From: Salinicoccus roseus
Lineage (GTDB): Bacteria > Bacillota > Bacilli > Staphylococcales > Salinicoccaceae
DNA: 64,000 nt
Direction of reading: 5' to 3'
NCBI RefSeq assembly: GCF_003814515.1
Contig: NZ_RKQJ01000002.1
Coordinates: 310,001-374,000 of the forward strand
This document shows positions 18,584-28,117 of this stretch, one piece after another (position 1 is the stretch's first letter; each line of letters opens with the position of its first letter). The notes under the pieces were generated by a model, which did not search any database, was not told the origin of the DNA, and worked only from the letters and a program-made list of their open reading frames with translations. A program made the position numbers and the translations under genes.

Positions 18584-19749
18584 TGGACCTGACCAATGAA
18601 ATAGAACAGCACTATGAGGATATGGTCGCCATACGCCGCCATATGCACATGCACCCTGAAGTATCGTTTGAAGAGGAGAATACGAAGCGTTATATATATG
18701 AGCAGATCAAGGATCTCGGCTTTGATATCCGTCAGGATGTAGGCGGTAATGGCATTGTGGCGCGTCTCCATGTAAGTGACGACTATAAGACAGTCGGACT
18801 GCGCGCCGACTTCGATGCCCTGCCGATCCAGGACGAAAAGGATGTTCCCTACAGATCGACCAACCCGGGTGTGATGCATGCTTGCGGCCATGATGCCCAC
18901 ACGGCAATACTGATTACAGCAGCTCGCATACTGGCCGCACACAAAGAGGAACTCCCCGTCAACGTGGTCCTCATCCACCAGCATGCAGAAGAGCTGCTTC
19001 CTGGAGGGGCCAAAGCGATGATTGAGGACGGAGCTTTGGAAGGTATCGATTATGTATTCGGAACACACGTCTCCAGCCTCTATCCCGTCGGTACCCTCTC
19101 ATATACCTATGATTATGCATTTGCAAGTGCCGATGCATTTTCGATCGAGATAGAAGGAAGGGGCGGCCATGGCGCTGAACCCCATGAGGCAATCGATCCT
19201 GTTGTTGCTGCAGCCTCCCTCATCCAGCAGATGCAGAGCATCGTCTCAAGAACCATAGATCCGCTGAAATCTGCTGTCGTCACCGTATCTACCTTCAATG
19301 GAGGGTCCTCCTTCAATGTCATTCCAAACACCGTTGAAATCAGCGGTACAATCAGGACCTTTGAAAAGGAAGTCAAAGAAAGGGTACGGCAGCGCATCGA
19401 AGGCATCATCCGCGGGATTGAGTCGAGCTTCGACGTCAAATGCCATCTAAAATATACCGATGGCTATCCGGCACTGCTCAATGACAACGGTCAGCTGGAC
19501 CACACATTGAATGTATTGAAGAATGCCAGCTACGTGAAGACCTGCGAAGAAAACCCACCATCCATGGGAGGAGAAGACTTCTCCTACTTCCTGCAGGAAA
19601 GACCGGGATGCTACTTCTATACAGGAGTGAGAAACACAGATATCGGTGCCGATCAGCCCCACCACCATCCGCTGTTCGATATTGATGAGCGCGGCATGAA
19701 AGCCGGTGTCGAAGCACTCGTAAAGATAGTGCTGGGATTTGATAAGTAG
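18580..19749 (+). CDS. M20 family amidohydrolase, copy 3
   Basis: 389 residues. The start overlaps copy 2 as ATGA, and GGAG is well placed inside copy 2. Motifs: MHACGHDAHTAILI, HQHAEELLPGGA, GRGGHGAEPHEA and GGEDFSYFLQ. It shares QHAEE with copy 2, where copy 1 has FAEE, suggesting copies 2 and 3 are the more recent split. Conserved metal ligands mean it should be active. A strong terminator follows. The polycistron is divergent from kbl and convergent with tuf. Confidence 0.93.
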   Translation: MMDLTNEIEQHYEDMVAIRRHMHMHPEVSFEEENTKRYIYEQIKDLGFDIRQDVGGNGIVARLHVSDDYKTVGLRADFDALPIQDEKDVPYRSTNPGVMHACGHDAHTAILITAARILAAHKEELPVNVVLIHQHAEELLPGGAKAMIEDGALEGIDYVFGTHVSSLYPVGTLSYTYDYAFASADAFSIEIEGRGGHGAEPHEAIDPVVAAASLIQQMQSIVSRTIDPLKSAVVTVSTFNGGSSFNVIPNTVEISGTIRTFEKEVKERVRQRIEGIIRGIESSFDVKCHLKYTDGYPALLNDNGQLDHTLNVLKNASYVKTCEENPPSMGGEDFSYFLQERPGCYFYTGVRNTDIGADQPHHHPLFDIDERGMKAGVEALVKIVLGFDK

Positions 19750-19785
19750 AATAAAGGCGTCCTCCGCTGGAGGACGCCTTTATTT
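19750..19785 (+). terminator. Terminator of the amidohydrolase operon
   Basis: AATAAAGGCGTCCTCC / GGAGGACGCCTTTATT with a GCT-like loop starts at the stop codon of copy 3. It is symmetric enough to act on both strands. Confidence 0.92.
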
Positions 19786-19790
19786 ACCAC

Positions 19791-19819
19791 AAAAAAAGAG
19801 CCGGGGGACCCGGCTCTTT
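19791..19819 (-). terminator. Terminator of tuf
   Basis: On the minus strand AAGAGCCGGG / CCCGGCTCTT closes a three-base loop and is followed by seven T; it lies just past the tuf stop. Confidence 0.93.
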
Positions 19820-19836
19820 CCTCCAATAAAATTGGA

Positions 19837-21024
19837 TTATTTGATGATGTCAGTTACAACGCCTGATCCAACAGTACGTCCACCTTCACGGATGGAGAAA
19901 CGTGTACCGTCTTCGATAGCGATTGGAGAAATGAGTTGAACTGTCATTTCAACGTTGTCGCCAGGCATAACCATTTCAGTACCTTCAGGAAGGTTAACTA
20001 CACCAGTTACGTCCGTAGTACGGAAGTAGAACTGTGGGCGGTAGTTGTTGAAGAATGGAGTGTGACGTCCACCTTCTTCTTTTGAAAGAACATAAACTTC
20101 TGCTTTGAACTCTGTGTGTGGAGTGATGGATCCAGGCGCAGCAAGTACTTGGCCACGTTGGATGTCGTCACGGGATACACCACGGAGAAGCGCGCCGATG
20201 TTGTCGCCAGCTTCAGCATAGTCAAGAAGCTTACGGAACATTTCAACACCTGTAACAGTTGTTTTGGAGGACTCTTCAGCAAGACCGATGATTTCAACTT
20301 CGTCACCGACTTTGATTTGTCCACGGTCAACACGACCTGTAGCAACTGTACCACGGCCAGTGATGGAGAATACGTCCTCTACTGGCATCATGAATGGCTT
20401 GTCAGAGTCACGTTCTGGAGTTGGGATGTACTCATCCACAGCTTCCATCAGTTCGAGAATTTTATCTTCATAAGCTTCGTCGCCTTCAAGTGCTTTGAGG
20501 GCAGAACCAGCGATTACTGGGATGTCGTCGCCAGGGAAGTCGTATTCGGAAAGAAGTTCACGTACTTCCATTTCTACGAGTTCAAGAAGCTCTTCGTCGT
20601 CTACCATGTCAACTTTGTTGAGGAATACAACAAGCGCAGGTACGCCAACGTTTTTAGAGAGCAGGATGTGCTCACGAGTTTGTGGCATTGGACCGTCTGC
20701 TGCAGAAACAACGAGGATACCGCCGTCCATTTGAGCTGCACCAGTGATCATGTTTTTAACGTAGTCAGCGTGTCCTGGGCAGTCAACGTGCGCATAGTGA
20801 CGCTTTTCAGTTTCATACTCGATGTGGGAAGTGTTGATTGTGATTCCACGCTCTTTTTCTTCTGGAGCGTTGTCGATCATGTCATAGCTCTGAGCTTCAC
20901 CGGAACCTCTTTTAGCAAGAACAGTCGCGATAGCAGCTGTCAGAGTTGTTTTACCATGGTCAACGTGACCAATTGTACCAATATTGGCATGTGTTTTGGA
21001 ACGGTCGAATTTTTCTTTTGCCAT
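19837..21024 (-). CDS. tuf: Elongation factor Tu
   Basis: 395 residues, the standard length. It delivers aminoacyl-tRNA to the ribosome A site. The G1 motif [10 protein letters not shown]3 DCPGHADY, G4 NKVD and G5 GSALK are all present, and domains 2 and 3 follow. AAGGAGAGG precedes the ATG. It is last in rpsL-rpsG-fusA-tuf but separated from fusA by 125 bases carrying a GC-rich hairpin. Codon choice is strongly biased and richer in A/T-ending codons than its neighbours, as expected for a very highly expressed gene. Confidence 0.99.
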   Translation of the reverse strand: MAKEKFDRSKTHANIGTIGHVDHGKTTLTAAIATVLAKRGSGEAQSYDMIDNAPEEKERGITINTSHIEYETEKRHYAHVDCPGHADYVKNMITGAAQMDGGILVVSAADGPMPQTREHILLSKNVGVPALVVFLNKVDMVDDEELLELVEMEVRELLSEYDFPGDDIPVIAGSALKALEGDEAYEDKILELMEAVDEYIPTPERDSDKPFMMPVEDVFSITGRGTVATGRVDRGQIKVGDEVEIIGLAEESSKTTVTGVEMFRKLLDYAEAGDNIGALLRGVSRDDIQRGQVLAAPGSITPHTEFKAEVYVLSKEEGGRHTPFFNNYRPQFYFRTTDVTGVVNLPEGTEMVMPGDNVEMTVQLISPIAIEDGTRFSIREGGRTVGSGVVTDIIK

Positions 21025-21072
21025 TTCGTATACCTCTCCTTAAATAAAGTTATTATTTATTTTATATTGAAA

Positions 21073-21098
21073 CTCGGAGCGGGCTGCACCCGCCCGAG
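21073..21098 (-). other. GC-rich hairpin between fusA and tuf
   Basis: CTCGG-GCGGG / CCCGC-CCGAG forms a stem with a TGCA-type loop, interrupted by one mismatch. There is no T-run after it on either strand, so it is not a standard terminator. It may stabilise the tuf mRNA after processing, or act as a pause or attenuation site that sets a separate tuf level. Confidence 0.55.
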
Positions 21099-21150
21099 GT
21101 GTTTCTAAATCACTTATAAATGATTCAAGCGTAAAAATCAAGCGGGCTGA

Positions 21151-23232
21151 TTATTCACCTTTATTTTTCTTGATGATTTCTTCAGAGATTGATTTCGGCA
21201 CTTCTTCATAGTGATCGAATGTCATTGTATAAGTCCCGCGGCCTTGCGTGTTTGAACGCAGGTTGGTCGCATATCCGAACATTTCGGAAAGTGGAACGAA
21301 TGCGTTGACGACTTGGGCGTTACCGCGTGCAGCCATACCTTCGACACGGCCACGACGGCTTGTAACGTCACCCATGATGTCTCCCATGTACTCTTCAGGC
21401 ATTACGATTTCAACCTTCATCATCGGCTCAAGGATTACAGGGTCACAAACTTTAGCAGCTTCTTTGAGTGCCAGGGATGCAGCCACCTTGAAGGCCATCT
21501 CAGAGGAGTCGACATCGTGGTAGGAACCATCGAAGAGTTTCGCTTTGACGTCTACCATAGGGTAGCCGGCAAGCACACCGTTTTCCATGGAATCCCTGAT
21601 ACCTGCTTCTACGGATGGGATATATTCACGTGGTACCACACCACCGACGATTGCGTTTTCGAACTCGAATCCGCCACCGACTTCGTTAGGTGTGAACTCA
21701 ACATGAACGTCACCGTATTGGCCGCGGCCACCGGATTGACGTGTGAATTTACCTTGAACAGAAGCCTGCTTCTTGAATGTTTCACGGTAGGATACCATTG
21801 GTGCACCTACGTTACACTCAACTTTGAATTCACGCTTCATACGGTCGACAAGAATGTCGAGGTGAAGCTCACCCATACCACCGATGATGACCTGTCCAGT
21901 CTCATTGTCAGTGTGGGCTGTGAATGTAGGGTCCTCTTCCTGAAGCTTGACGAGGGCGTTTGTCATCTTGTCCTGGTCAGCTTTGGATTTCGGTTCTACA
22001 GACAGGTGGATAACCGGTTCAGGGAAGTCCATGGACTCAAGAATAACCTGATTCTTTTCATCACACAGCGTATCTCCTGTACCAGTATCTTTGAGTCCGA
22101 TTGCTGCTGCGATATCTCCAGAGTAGACTGTGGAGATCTCCTGACGGGAGTTCGCATGCATCTGCAGGATACGTCCGACACGCTCACGCTTGTCTTTCGT
22201 AGTATTCCTGATGTAGGAACCTGCGTCCAGTGTACCGGAGTACACACGGAAGAAAGTAAGTTTACCCACGAATGGGTCTGTCATTACTTTGAATGCAAGT
22301 GCAGCAAATGGTTCGGAATCATCCGGCTTCGCAATGATCTCTGTATCTTCATCATCCTTTTTGTGTCCAACGATAGGTTTTACATCAAGTGGTGATGGCA
22401 GATAGTCGATTGTTGCATTAAGGAGCAATTGTACCCCTTTGTTCTTGAAGGCAGTACCGCACATTACAGGGTAGAACTCGACATCACATGTCGCCTGGCG
22501 GATTGCAGCTTTCAGTTCATCCACTGAAAGCTCTTCTCCACCCAGGTATTTTTCCATGACGTCTTCATTCACATCAGCGAGTCCTTCGATGAGGCCCTCT
22601 CTGAGTTCGTCTGCTTTATCTTTATATTCAGCCGGGATTTCGATTTCTTCGATCTCCGTACCCAGGTCGTTGTTGTAGTGGAATGCCTTCATCTCTACCA
22701 GGTCGATGATGCCTGTGAAGTCATCTTCAGCACCGATCGGCAGCTGGATAGGGTGTGCATTCGCCTGCAGGCGGTCCCTGAGTGTACTTACTGAATACTC
22801 GAAATCCGCACCGACTTTGTCCATCTTGTTGATGAATACAACACGTGGAACGCCGTATGTCGTAGCCTGTCTCCAGACTGTTTCAGTCTGCGGCTCGACA
22901 CCTGATTGGGCATCAAGAACTGTTACCGCACCATCAAGTACACGGAGGGAACGTTCAACTTCTACAGTGAAGTCGACGTGTCCTGGTGTATCGATGATGT
23001 TGACGCGGTGACCGTCCCACTGCGCTGTTGTGGCAGCGGATGTGATCGTGATTCCACGTTCCTGTTCCTGCTCCATCCAGTCCATCTGGGATGCACCTTC
23101 GTGAGTTTCACCAATCTTGTGGATGCGGCCTGTATAATAAAGAATACGTTCAGTCGTCGTCGTCTTACCAGCATCGATGTGGGCCATGATACCGATATTA
23201 CGCGTTTTATCTAAAGAGAATTCTCTTGCCAT
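21151..23232 (-). CDS. fusA: Elongation factor G
   Basis: 693 residues, full length. It drives tRNA-mRNA translocation and, with RRF, ribosome recycling. The G-domain motifs [20 protein letters not shown] and GTAFK are intact; domains II-V follow ([16 protein letters not shown] in domain [10 protein letters not shown] in domain V). It lies 60 bases downstream of rpsG in the str operon. Nothing in the visible sequence suggests a resistance allele, but I cannot map every fusidic-acid site by eye. Confidence 0.99.
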   Translation of the reverse strand: MAREFSLDKTRNIGIMAHIDAGKTTTTERILYYTGRIHKIGETHEGASQMDWMEQEQERGITITSAATTAQWDGHRVNIIDTPGHVDFTVEVERSLRVLDGAVTVLDAQSGVEPQTETVWRQATTYGVPRVVFINKMDKVGADFEYSVSTLRDRLQANAHPIQLPIGAEDDFTGIIDLVEMKAFHYNNDLGTEIEEIEIPAEYKDKADELREGLIEGLADVNEDVMEKYLGGEELSVDELKAAIRQATCDVEFYPVMCGTAFKNKGVQLLLNATIDYLPSPLDVKPIVGHKKDDEDTEIIAKPDDSEPFAALAFKVMTDPFVGKLTFFRVYSGTLDAGSYIRNTTKDKRERVGRILQMHANSRQEISTVYSGDIAAAIGLKDTGTGDTLCDEKNQVILESMDFPEPVIHLSVEPKSKADQDKMTNALVKLQEEDPTFTAHTDNETGQVIIGGMGELHLDILVDRMKREFKVECNVGAPMVSYRETFKKQASVQGKFTRQSGGRGQYGDVHVEFTPNEVGGGFEFENAIVGGVVPREYIPSVEAGIRDSMENGVLAGYPMVDVKAKLFDGSYHDVDSSEMAFKVAASLALKEAAKVCDPVILEPMMKVEIVMPEEYMGDIMGDVTSRRGRVEGMAARGNAQVVNAFVPLSEMFGYATNLRSNTQGRGTYTMTFDHYEEVPKSISEEIIKKNKGE

Positions 23233-23294
23233 TTGTATCCTTTTCTCCTTCCAGGAATGGGATGAAATTAAGCTAAGTGGCTATGGGGCTCCGA

Positions 23295-23765
23295 CTACCA
23301 GCGGTAGTGAGCGAATGCCCTGTTTGCTTCAGCCATCTTGTGTGTATCTTCACGCTTCTTGACGGCTCCGCCTGTGTTGTTGGCAGCATCAAGAATTTCG
23401 TTCGCCAGACGTTCTTCCATTGTCTTTTCCCCACGCAGACGTGCGTAGTTCACGAGCCAACGAAGTCCGAGAGTTGTACGGCGGTCTGCACGTACCTCTA
23501 CTGGCACCTGGTAGTTTGAACCACCTACACGGCGTGCTTTAACTTCAAGTACCGGCATGATGTTCTCGATCGCTTCATCAAAAACTTCGATTGCATCCCT
23601 GCCAGAACGTTCCTGTACAAGATCAAATGCTGAATAGAGAATTCTTTGGGATGTACCGCGTTTTCCGTCCACCATCATTTTATTGATAAGCTTAGTCACA
23701 AGTTTGGAATTGTGGATCGGATCCGGCAATACGTCTCTTTTGGCAACTGGTCCTTTACGTGGCAT
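23295..23765 (-). CDS. rpsG: 30S ribosomal protein S7
   Basis: 156 residues from the ATG at 23765 ([11 protein letters not shown]). An ATG six bases earlier falls inside the Shine-Dalgarno AAAGGAGG, so the second is chosen. S7 organises the 3' major domain of 16S rRNA and binds near the decoding site. The conserved [14 protein letters not shown] and the C-terminal [15 protein letters not shown] are present. Second gene of rpsL-rpsG-fusA-tuf; in other bacteria S7 feeds back on this operon. 52 bases separate it from rpsL. Confidence 0.98.
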   Translation of the reverse strand: MPRKGPVAKRDVLPDPIHNSKLVTKLINKMMVDGKRGTSQRILYSAFDLVQERSGRDAIEVFDEAIENIMPVLEVKARRVGGSNYQVPVEVRADRRTTLGLRWLVNYARLRGEKTMEERLANEILDAANNTGGAVKKREDTHKMAEANRAFAHYRW

Positions 23766-23817
23766 AGTCATCCTCCTTTCAAAATTGGGTTTATCCGACC
23801 GTCATATCATGACGGAA

Positions 23818-24234
23818 TTATTTTTTCTTAGGGCGTTTAGTACCGTAGAGTGAACGGCCTTGTCTGCGGTCGTTGACACCTGAAGTATCAAGCGCACCAC
23901 GTACGATATGGTAACGTACACCAGGAAGGTCCTTTACACGTCCACCACGAATAAGTACTACACTGTGTTCCTGCAGGTTGTGCCCGATTCCAGGAATATA
24001 TGCGTTCACTTCAACATTATTTGAAAGTCTCACACGTGCATATTTACGCAGAGCGGAGTTCGGTTTCTTAGGAGTCATTGTTCCAACACGAGTACAAACA
24101 CCGCGTTTCTGTGGTGCATTTTCGTGTGTCACACGCTTCTTAAGGCTGTTGAACCCTCTGTTCAATGCTGGTGAGTCTGATTTCTGTCCTTTTGATTGAC
24201 GAGGTTTTCTTACAAGCTGATTAATCGTTGGCAT
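23818..24234 (-). CDS. rpsL: 30S ribosomal protein S12
   Basis: 138 residues from the ATG at 24234 ([12 protein letters not shown]), with GAGAGGAGG upstream. It contributes to decoding accuracy. The streptomycin-contact regions [11 protein letters not shown] (Lys ~56 in this numbering, K43 in E. coli) and [15 protein letters not shown] look wild type. It is the first gene of the str operon and has its own consensus promoter 145 bases upstream. The L7Ae-like gene that usually lies between rpoC and rpsL in Bacillales is absent. Confidence 0.98.
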   Translation of the reverse strand: MPTINQLVRKPRQSKGQKSDSPALNRGFNSLKKRVTHENAPQKRGVCTRVGTMTPKKPNSALRKYARVRLSNNVEVNAYIPGIGHNLQEHSVVLIRGGRVKDLPGVRYHIVRGALDTSGVNDRRQGRSLYGTKRPKKK

Positions 24235-24378
24235 GGTTTTCCTCCTCTCTTCATTAATCCCACACATCCAGGTGGTTCATTTTTAGGGTATAAAAAATGT
24301 GTAAGACTGAAATCTTACATTTCAACATTTTCTATCTCCATATCGATCGTATCGATCCCATATAGAGTAACCTTAATA

Positions 24379-24407
24379 ATAATAGCATCCGCCACTATTG
24401 ATGTCAA
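24379..24407 (-). promoter_or_regulatory. Promoter of the str operon (rpsL-rpsG-fusA)
   Basis: On the minus strand TTGACA (24407-24402), a 17-base spacer and TATTAT (24384-24379). It lies just after the rpoC terminator, giving rpsL an independent start and a leader of about 135 bases. The leader holds an imperfect hairpin (GTAAGA...TCTTAC) at about 24301-24320. Confidence 0.85.
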
Positions 24408-24419
24408 CAATATATCATG

Positions 24420-24457
24420 AAAAAACAGGCCCCACTCCGAAGAGTGGGTGCTGCTGT
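24420..24457 (-). terminator. Terminator of rpoC
   Basis: CCCACTC-TTCG-GAGTGGG with outer pairing CAG/CTG, followed on the minus strand by six T; it begins right at the rpoC stop. Confidence 0.92.
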
Positions 24458-27400
24458 TATTCTTCTATCAATACTTCTTCCTTATCGGCTGCTTCAGTAC
24501 TTCTTTCGACATCGATCTCGACATCGCGGTACTTCGGCATGCCTGTTCCTGCAGGAATCAGCTTACCGATGATGACATTTTCCTTGAGGCCGAGAAGTTC
24601 ATCCCGTTTTCCTTTGATTGCAGCATCTGTAAGTACTCTTGTCGTTTCCTGGAAGCTGGCTGCAGAGAGGAAGCTCTCTGTTTCAAGGGATGCTTTCGTG
24701 ATTCCGAGCAATACCGGCTTCGCCGTTGCTGGACGTTTACGCTTCTTGAAGATTTCCTTGTTTGCATCCGTAAACGCATGGATGTCGACAAGTGCACCTG
24801 GAAGGAGCGTCGTGTCTCCAGCATCGATGATCCTGACTTTTCTGAGCATCTGTCTGACCATGACCTCGACGTGCTTATCGTCGATTTCAACACCCTGCAT
24901 GCGGTATACCTTCTGAACTTCCTTGAGAAGGTATTCCTGTGTGCGGTTCAATCCCGCAACCGCAAGGAGTTCCTTCGGTTCTATCGAACCTTCTGTAAGA
25001 ATCTGGCCGGGTTCGATCTGATCTCCGACTTCCACAAGCAGACGGGCTGTTGCCGGCGCTGTGTAGGTCTTCGTCTCCTGCTCGCCCTTGATCTTGATCT
25101 CCTGCTGGCGGTCCTTGACGACTTCGATATCCGTAACGGCTCCGCGGATTTCTGAAATCATCGCCTGACCTTTTGGATTACGTGCCTCGAAGAGCTCCTG
25201 GATACGCGGGAGACCTTGGGTAATATCGCTTCCGGCAACCCCACCTGTGTGGAATGTACGCATTGTAAGCTGTGTACCCGGTTCACCGATGGATTGGGCA
25301 GCGATTGTACCGACTGCTTCACCCACTTCGACTTTTTCGCCTGTCGCCAGGTTTTTACCGTAGCAGCGCTCACAAACACCATGACGGGTGTTGCATGTGA
25401 AGGCAGAGCGGATGTACATCTCTTCGATGCCGCTGTTCACAATCTCCTTCGCCAGTTCGCTTGTGATGAGTTCGTTTGAACGTACGAGGATTTCTTTAGT
25501 TTCAGGATGCCTTACCGTTTCTTTCGAATAGCGCCCTTCCAGACGGTCGATGAATGGCTCGATGAGCTCGGATCCTTCTGTCAATGCTGAAACGAGGAGG
25601 CCCTTGTCCGTACCACAGTCGTCATCACGCACGATGACATCCTGTGCCACATCAACAAGCCTTCTTGTGAGATAACCGGAGTCGGCCGTCTTGAGGGCCG
25701 TATCGGCAAGACCTTTACGGGCACCGTGTGTGGAAATGAAGTACTCGAGTACCGTCAAGCCTTCACGGAAGCTGGACTTGATCGGGAGTTCGATGATCTG
25801 TCCGGACGGGTTGGCCATGAGGCCACGCATACCAGCAAGCTGGGTGAAGTTGGACGCGTTACCACGGGCACCGGAATCACTCATCATGAAGATCGGGTTC
25901 AGACGGTGGAGTGACGCCATCAGGCGCTCCTGGATAACATCCTTGGCTCTTGTCCAGAGCTCGATGACGGCACCATAGCGCTCGTCTTCAGTGATCAGAC
26001 CACGTGCAAACTGCTTCTGCACTTTTTCGACCTTCTCTTCCGTCTCATCGATGATCTGCTGCTTGTCCGGAAGTACCACGATGTCCGACACACCTACGGT
26101 GATGCCGGCTTTGGAGGAATACTTGAAGCCGAGGTCCTTCATAAGGTCGAGCATTACGGATGTTTCTGTGATGTGGAACTTGTTGAACACTTCCGCGATG
26201 ATCTGACCCAGGTACTTCTTGTTGAAAGGTTCCACGATTGGCGTCTCCTTGAATCTCTCTGCCAATCCGCCTTCACCAAGCTCCGATACTGAAACGAAGT
26301 AGCGGTCCGGAGTCTTATCCTCAAGGTTTTCCCTTGTCGGTTCATTGAGGTACGGGAAGGATGGCGGCATGATCTCGTTGAAGATGACCTTGCCTGCCGT
26401 CGTCATCAGGATCTTGCCTTTATTCTCTTCGGAGACCTTTTCCGCCTCCAGTGAATTCGTGTGCAGTCCGATGCGTGTATGAAGCTGGACATAGCCATTC
26501 TGGTAGGCCATTACAACTTCATTCGTATCTTTGAAGATGTGTCCTTCACGTTTCGTGTTCTCCCTCTCGAGGGTGAGATAGTAGTTCCCGAGCACCATAT
26601 CCTGTGATGGTGTAACGACCGGCTTCCCATCCTTCGGATTGAGGATGTTCTGGGCAGCGAGCATCAGCATACGTGCTTCCGCCTGTGCTTCCTTGGAGAG
26701 CGGTACGTGTACCGCCATCTGGTCACCATCGAAGTCGGCATTGTACGCTGTCGTAACCAGCGGGTGCAGACGGATGGCGCGGCCTTCGACAAGCGTCGCC
26801 TCGAACGCCTGGATACCCAGACGGTGGAGTGTCGGTGCACGGTTGAGGAGGACAGGGTGTTCTTTGATGACATCTTCAAGAACATCCCATACATCATCTT
26901 CCATACGCTCGATCTTGCCTTTGGCATTTTTGATGTTTGTCGCCATTTCACGTTCTACAAGCTCTTTCATTACGAACGGCTTGAAGAGTTCAAGTGCCAT
27001 TTCCTTCGGCAGTCCGCATTGGTACATCTTCAGGCTTGGCCCTACAACGATTACGGAACGGCCTGAATAGTCGACACGCTTACCAAGAAGGTTCTGACGG
27101 AAACGTCCCTGCTTCCCTTTGAGCATGTGGGAAAGCGATTTGAGCGGGCGGTTCCCCGGTCCTGTCACCGGACGGCCGCGACGGCCGTTATCGATGAGTG
27201 CATCCACAGCTTCCTGGAGCATGCGCTTCTCGTTCTGCACGATGATGCCGGGAGCACCGAGGTCCAACAGACGTTTCAGACGGTTGTTCCGGTTGATTAC
27301 ACGACGATAGAGGTCGTTCAAGTCACTTGTCGCAAAGCGGCCGCCATCAAGCTGTACCATCGGGCGGATTTCCGGCGGGATGATCGGCAGGACATCAAGG

Positions 27401-28080
27401 ATCATCCATGATGGGTCATTGCCGGAACTGCGGAATGATTCAACGACTTCAAGGCGTTTGATCGCTCTTGTCAGGCGCTGGCCCGTAGCGGTTTCCAGCT
27501 CTTTCCTCAGTGCTTCGAGCTCTTCTTCAAGGTTAACATCCATAAGGAGTTCCTTGATCGCTTCTGCACCCATCTTGGCTGTGAACGTATTGCCATGCTT
27601 GTCGTAGTATTCCCTGTACTCACGTTCAGTGAGGAGCTGCTTCGGCTCGAGGCCTGTGGAACCCGGTTTGATCACTGCATAGGAAGCGAAGTAGATGACT
27701 TCTTCAAGGGAACGCGGTGACATGTCGAGGAGCAGCCCCATTCTGGACGGGATGCCCTTGAAGTACCAGATGTGGGAAACAGGGGCAGCGAGTTCAATAT
27801 GCCCCATCCTTTCCCGGCGTACTTTAGAACGTGTCACTTCGACACCACAGCGGTCGCAGACCATACCTTTATACCTTACGCGCTTATATTTTCCACAGCT
27901 GCACTCCCAGTCCTTTGTAGGACCGAAGATCTTTTCACAGAAAAGACCGTCCCTTTCAGGCTTAAGTGTTCTGTAGTTGATTGTTTCAGGCTTCTTCACT
28001 TCACCAAAGGACCATGAGCGGATCTTTTCCGATGAAGCAAGACCTATTTTCATATATTGAAATCTATTTACATCTATCAA
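24457..28080 (-). CDS. rpoC: RNA polymerase beta' subunit
   Basis: 1207 residues. The start is a TTG at 28080 ([16 protein letters not shown]), supported by GGGAGG eight bases upstream and by alignment with B. subtilis RpoC. The zinc-binding N-terminus ([20 protein letters not shown]), the catalytic NADFDGDQM motif, the bridge helix and trigger loop ([24 protein letters not shown]) are all present. The C-terminal tail is acidic. It is the second gene of rpoBC, 37 bases after rpoB, and ends at a strong terminator. Confidence 0.99.
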   Translation of the reverse strand: MIDVNRFQYMKIGLASSEKIRSWSFGEVKKPETINYRTLKPERDGLFCEKIFGPTKDWECSCGKYKRVRYKGMVCDRCGVEVTRSKVRRERMGHIELAAPVSHIWYFKGIPSRMGLLLDMSPRSLEEVIYFASYAVIKPGSTGLEPKQLLTEREYREYYDKHGNTFTAKMGAEAIKELLMDVNLEEELEALRKELETATGQRLTRAIKRLEVVESFRSSGNDPSWMILDVLPIIPPEIRPMVQLDGGRFATSDLNDLYRRVINRNNRLKRLLDLGAPGIIVQNEKRMLQEAVDALIDNGRRGRPVTGPGNRPLKSLSHMLKGKQGRFRQNLLGKRVDYSGRSVIVVGPSLKMYQCGLPKEMALELFKPFVMKELVEREMATNIKNAKGKIERMEDDVWDVLEDVIKEHPVLLNRAPTLHRLGIQAFEATLVEGRAIRLHPLVTTAYNADFDGDQMAVHVPLSKEAQAEARMLMLAAQNILNPKDGKPVVTPSQDMVLGNYYLTLERENTKREGHIFKDTNEVVMAYQNGYVQLHTRIGLHTNSLEAEKVSEENKGKILMTTAGKVIFNEIMPPSFPYLNEPTRENLEDKTPDRYFVSVSELGEGGLAERFKETPIVEPFNKKYLGQIIAEVFNKFHITETSVMLDLMKDLGFKYSSKAGITVGVSDIVVLPDKQQIIDETEEKVEKVQKQFARGLITEDERYGAVIELWTRAKDVIQERLMASLHRLNPIFMMSDSGARGNASNFTQLAGMRGLMANPSGQIIELPIKSSFREGLTVLEYFISTHGARKGLADTALKTADSGYLTRRLVDVAQDVIVRDDDCGTDKGLLVSALTEGSELIEPFIDRLEGRYSKETVRHPETKEILVRSNELITSELAKEIVNSGIEEMYIRSAFTCNTRHGVCERCYGKNLATGEKVEVGEAVGTIAAQSIGEPGTQLTMRTFHTGGVAGSDITQGLPRIQELFEARNPKGQAMISEIRGAVTDIEVVKDRQQEIKIKGEQETKTYTAPATARLLVEVGDQIEPGQILTEGSIEPKELLAVAGLNRTQEYLLKEVQKVYRMQGVEIDDKHVEVMVRQMLRKVRIIDAGDTTLLPGALVDIHAFTDANKEIFKKRKRPATAKPVLLGITKASLETESFLSAASFQETTRVLTDAAIKGKRDELLGLKENVIIGKLIPAGTGMPKYRDVEIDVERSTEAADKEEVLIEE

Positions 28081-28117
28081 TGAGCTTTCCTCCCTAAAGT
28101 TTTATCAAGCTCAATCA

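Noticed and set aside
20116-22395. Long open frames on the plus strand opposite tuf and fusA (330 and 360 codons)
   Set aside because: They mirror the codon bias of highly expressed genes on the other strand, contain implausible runs of Cys/Phe/Val, and have no ribosome-binding sites.
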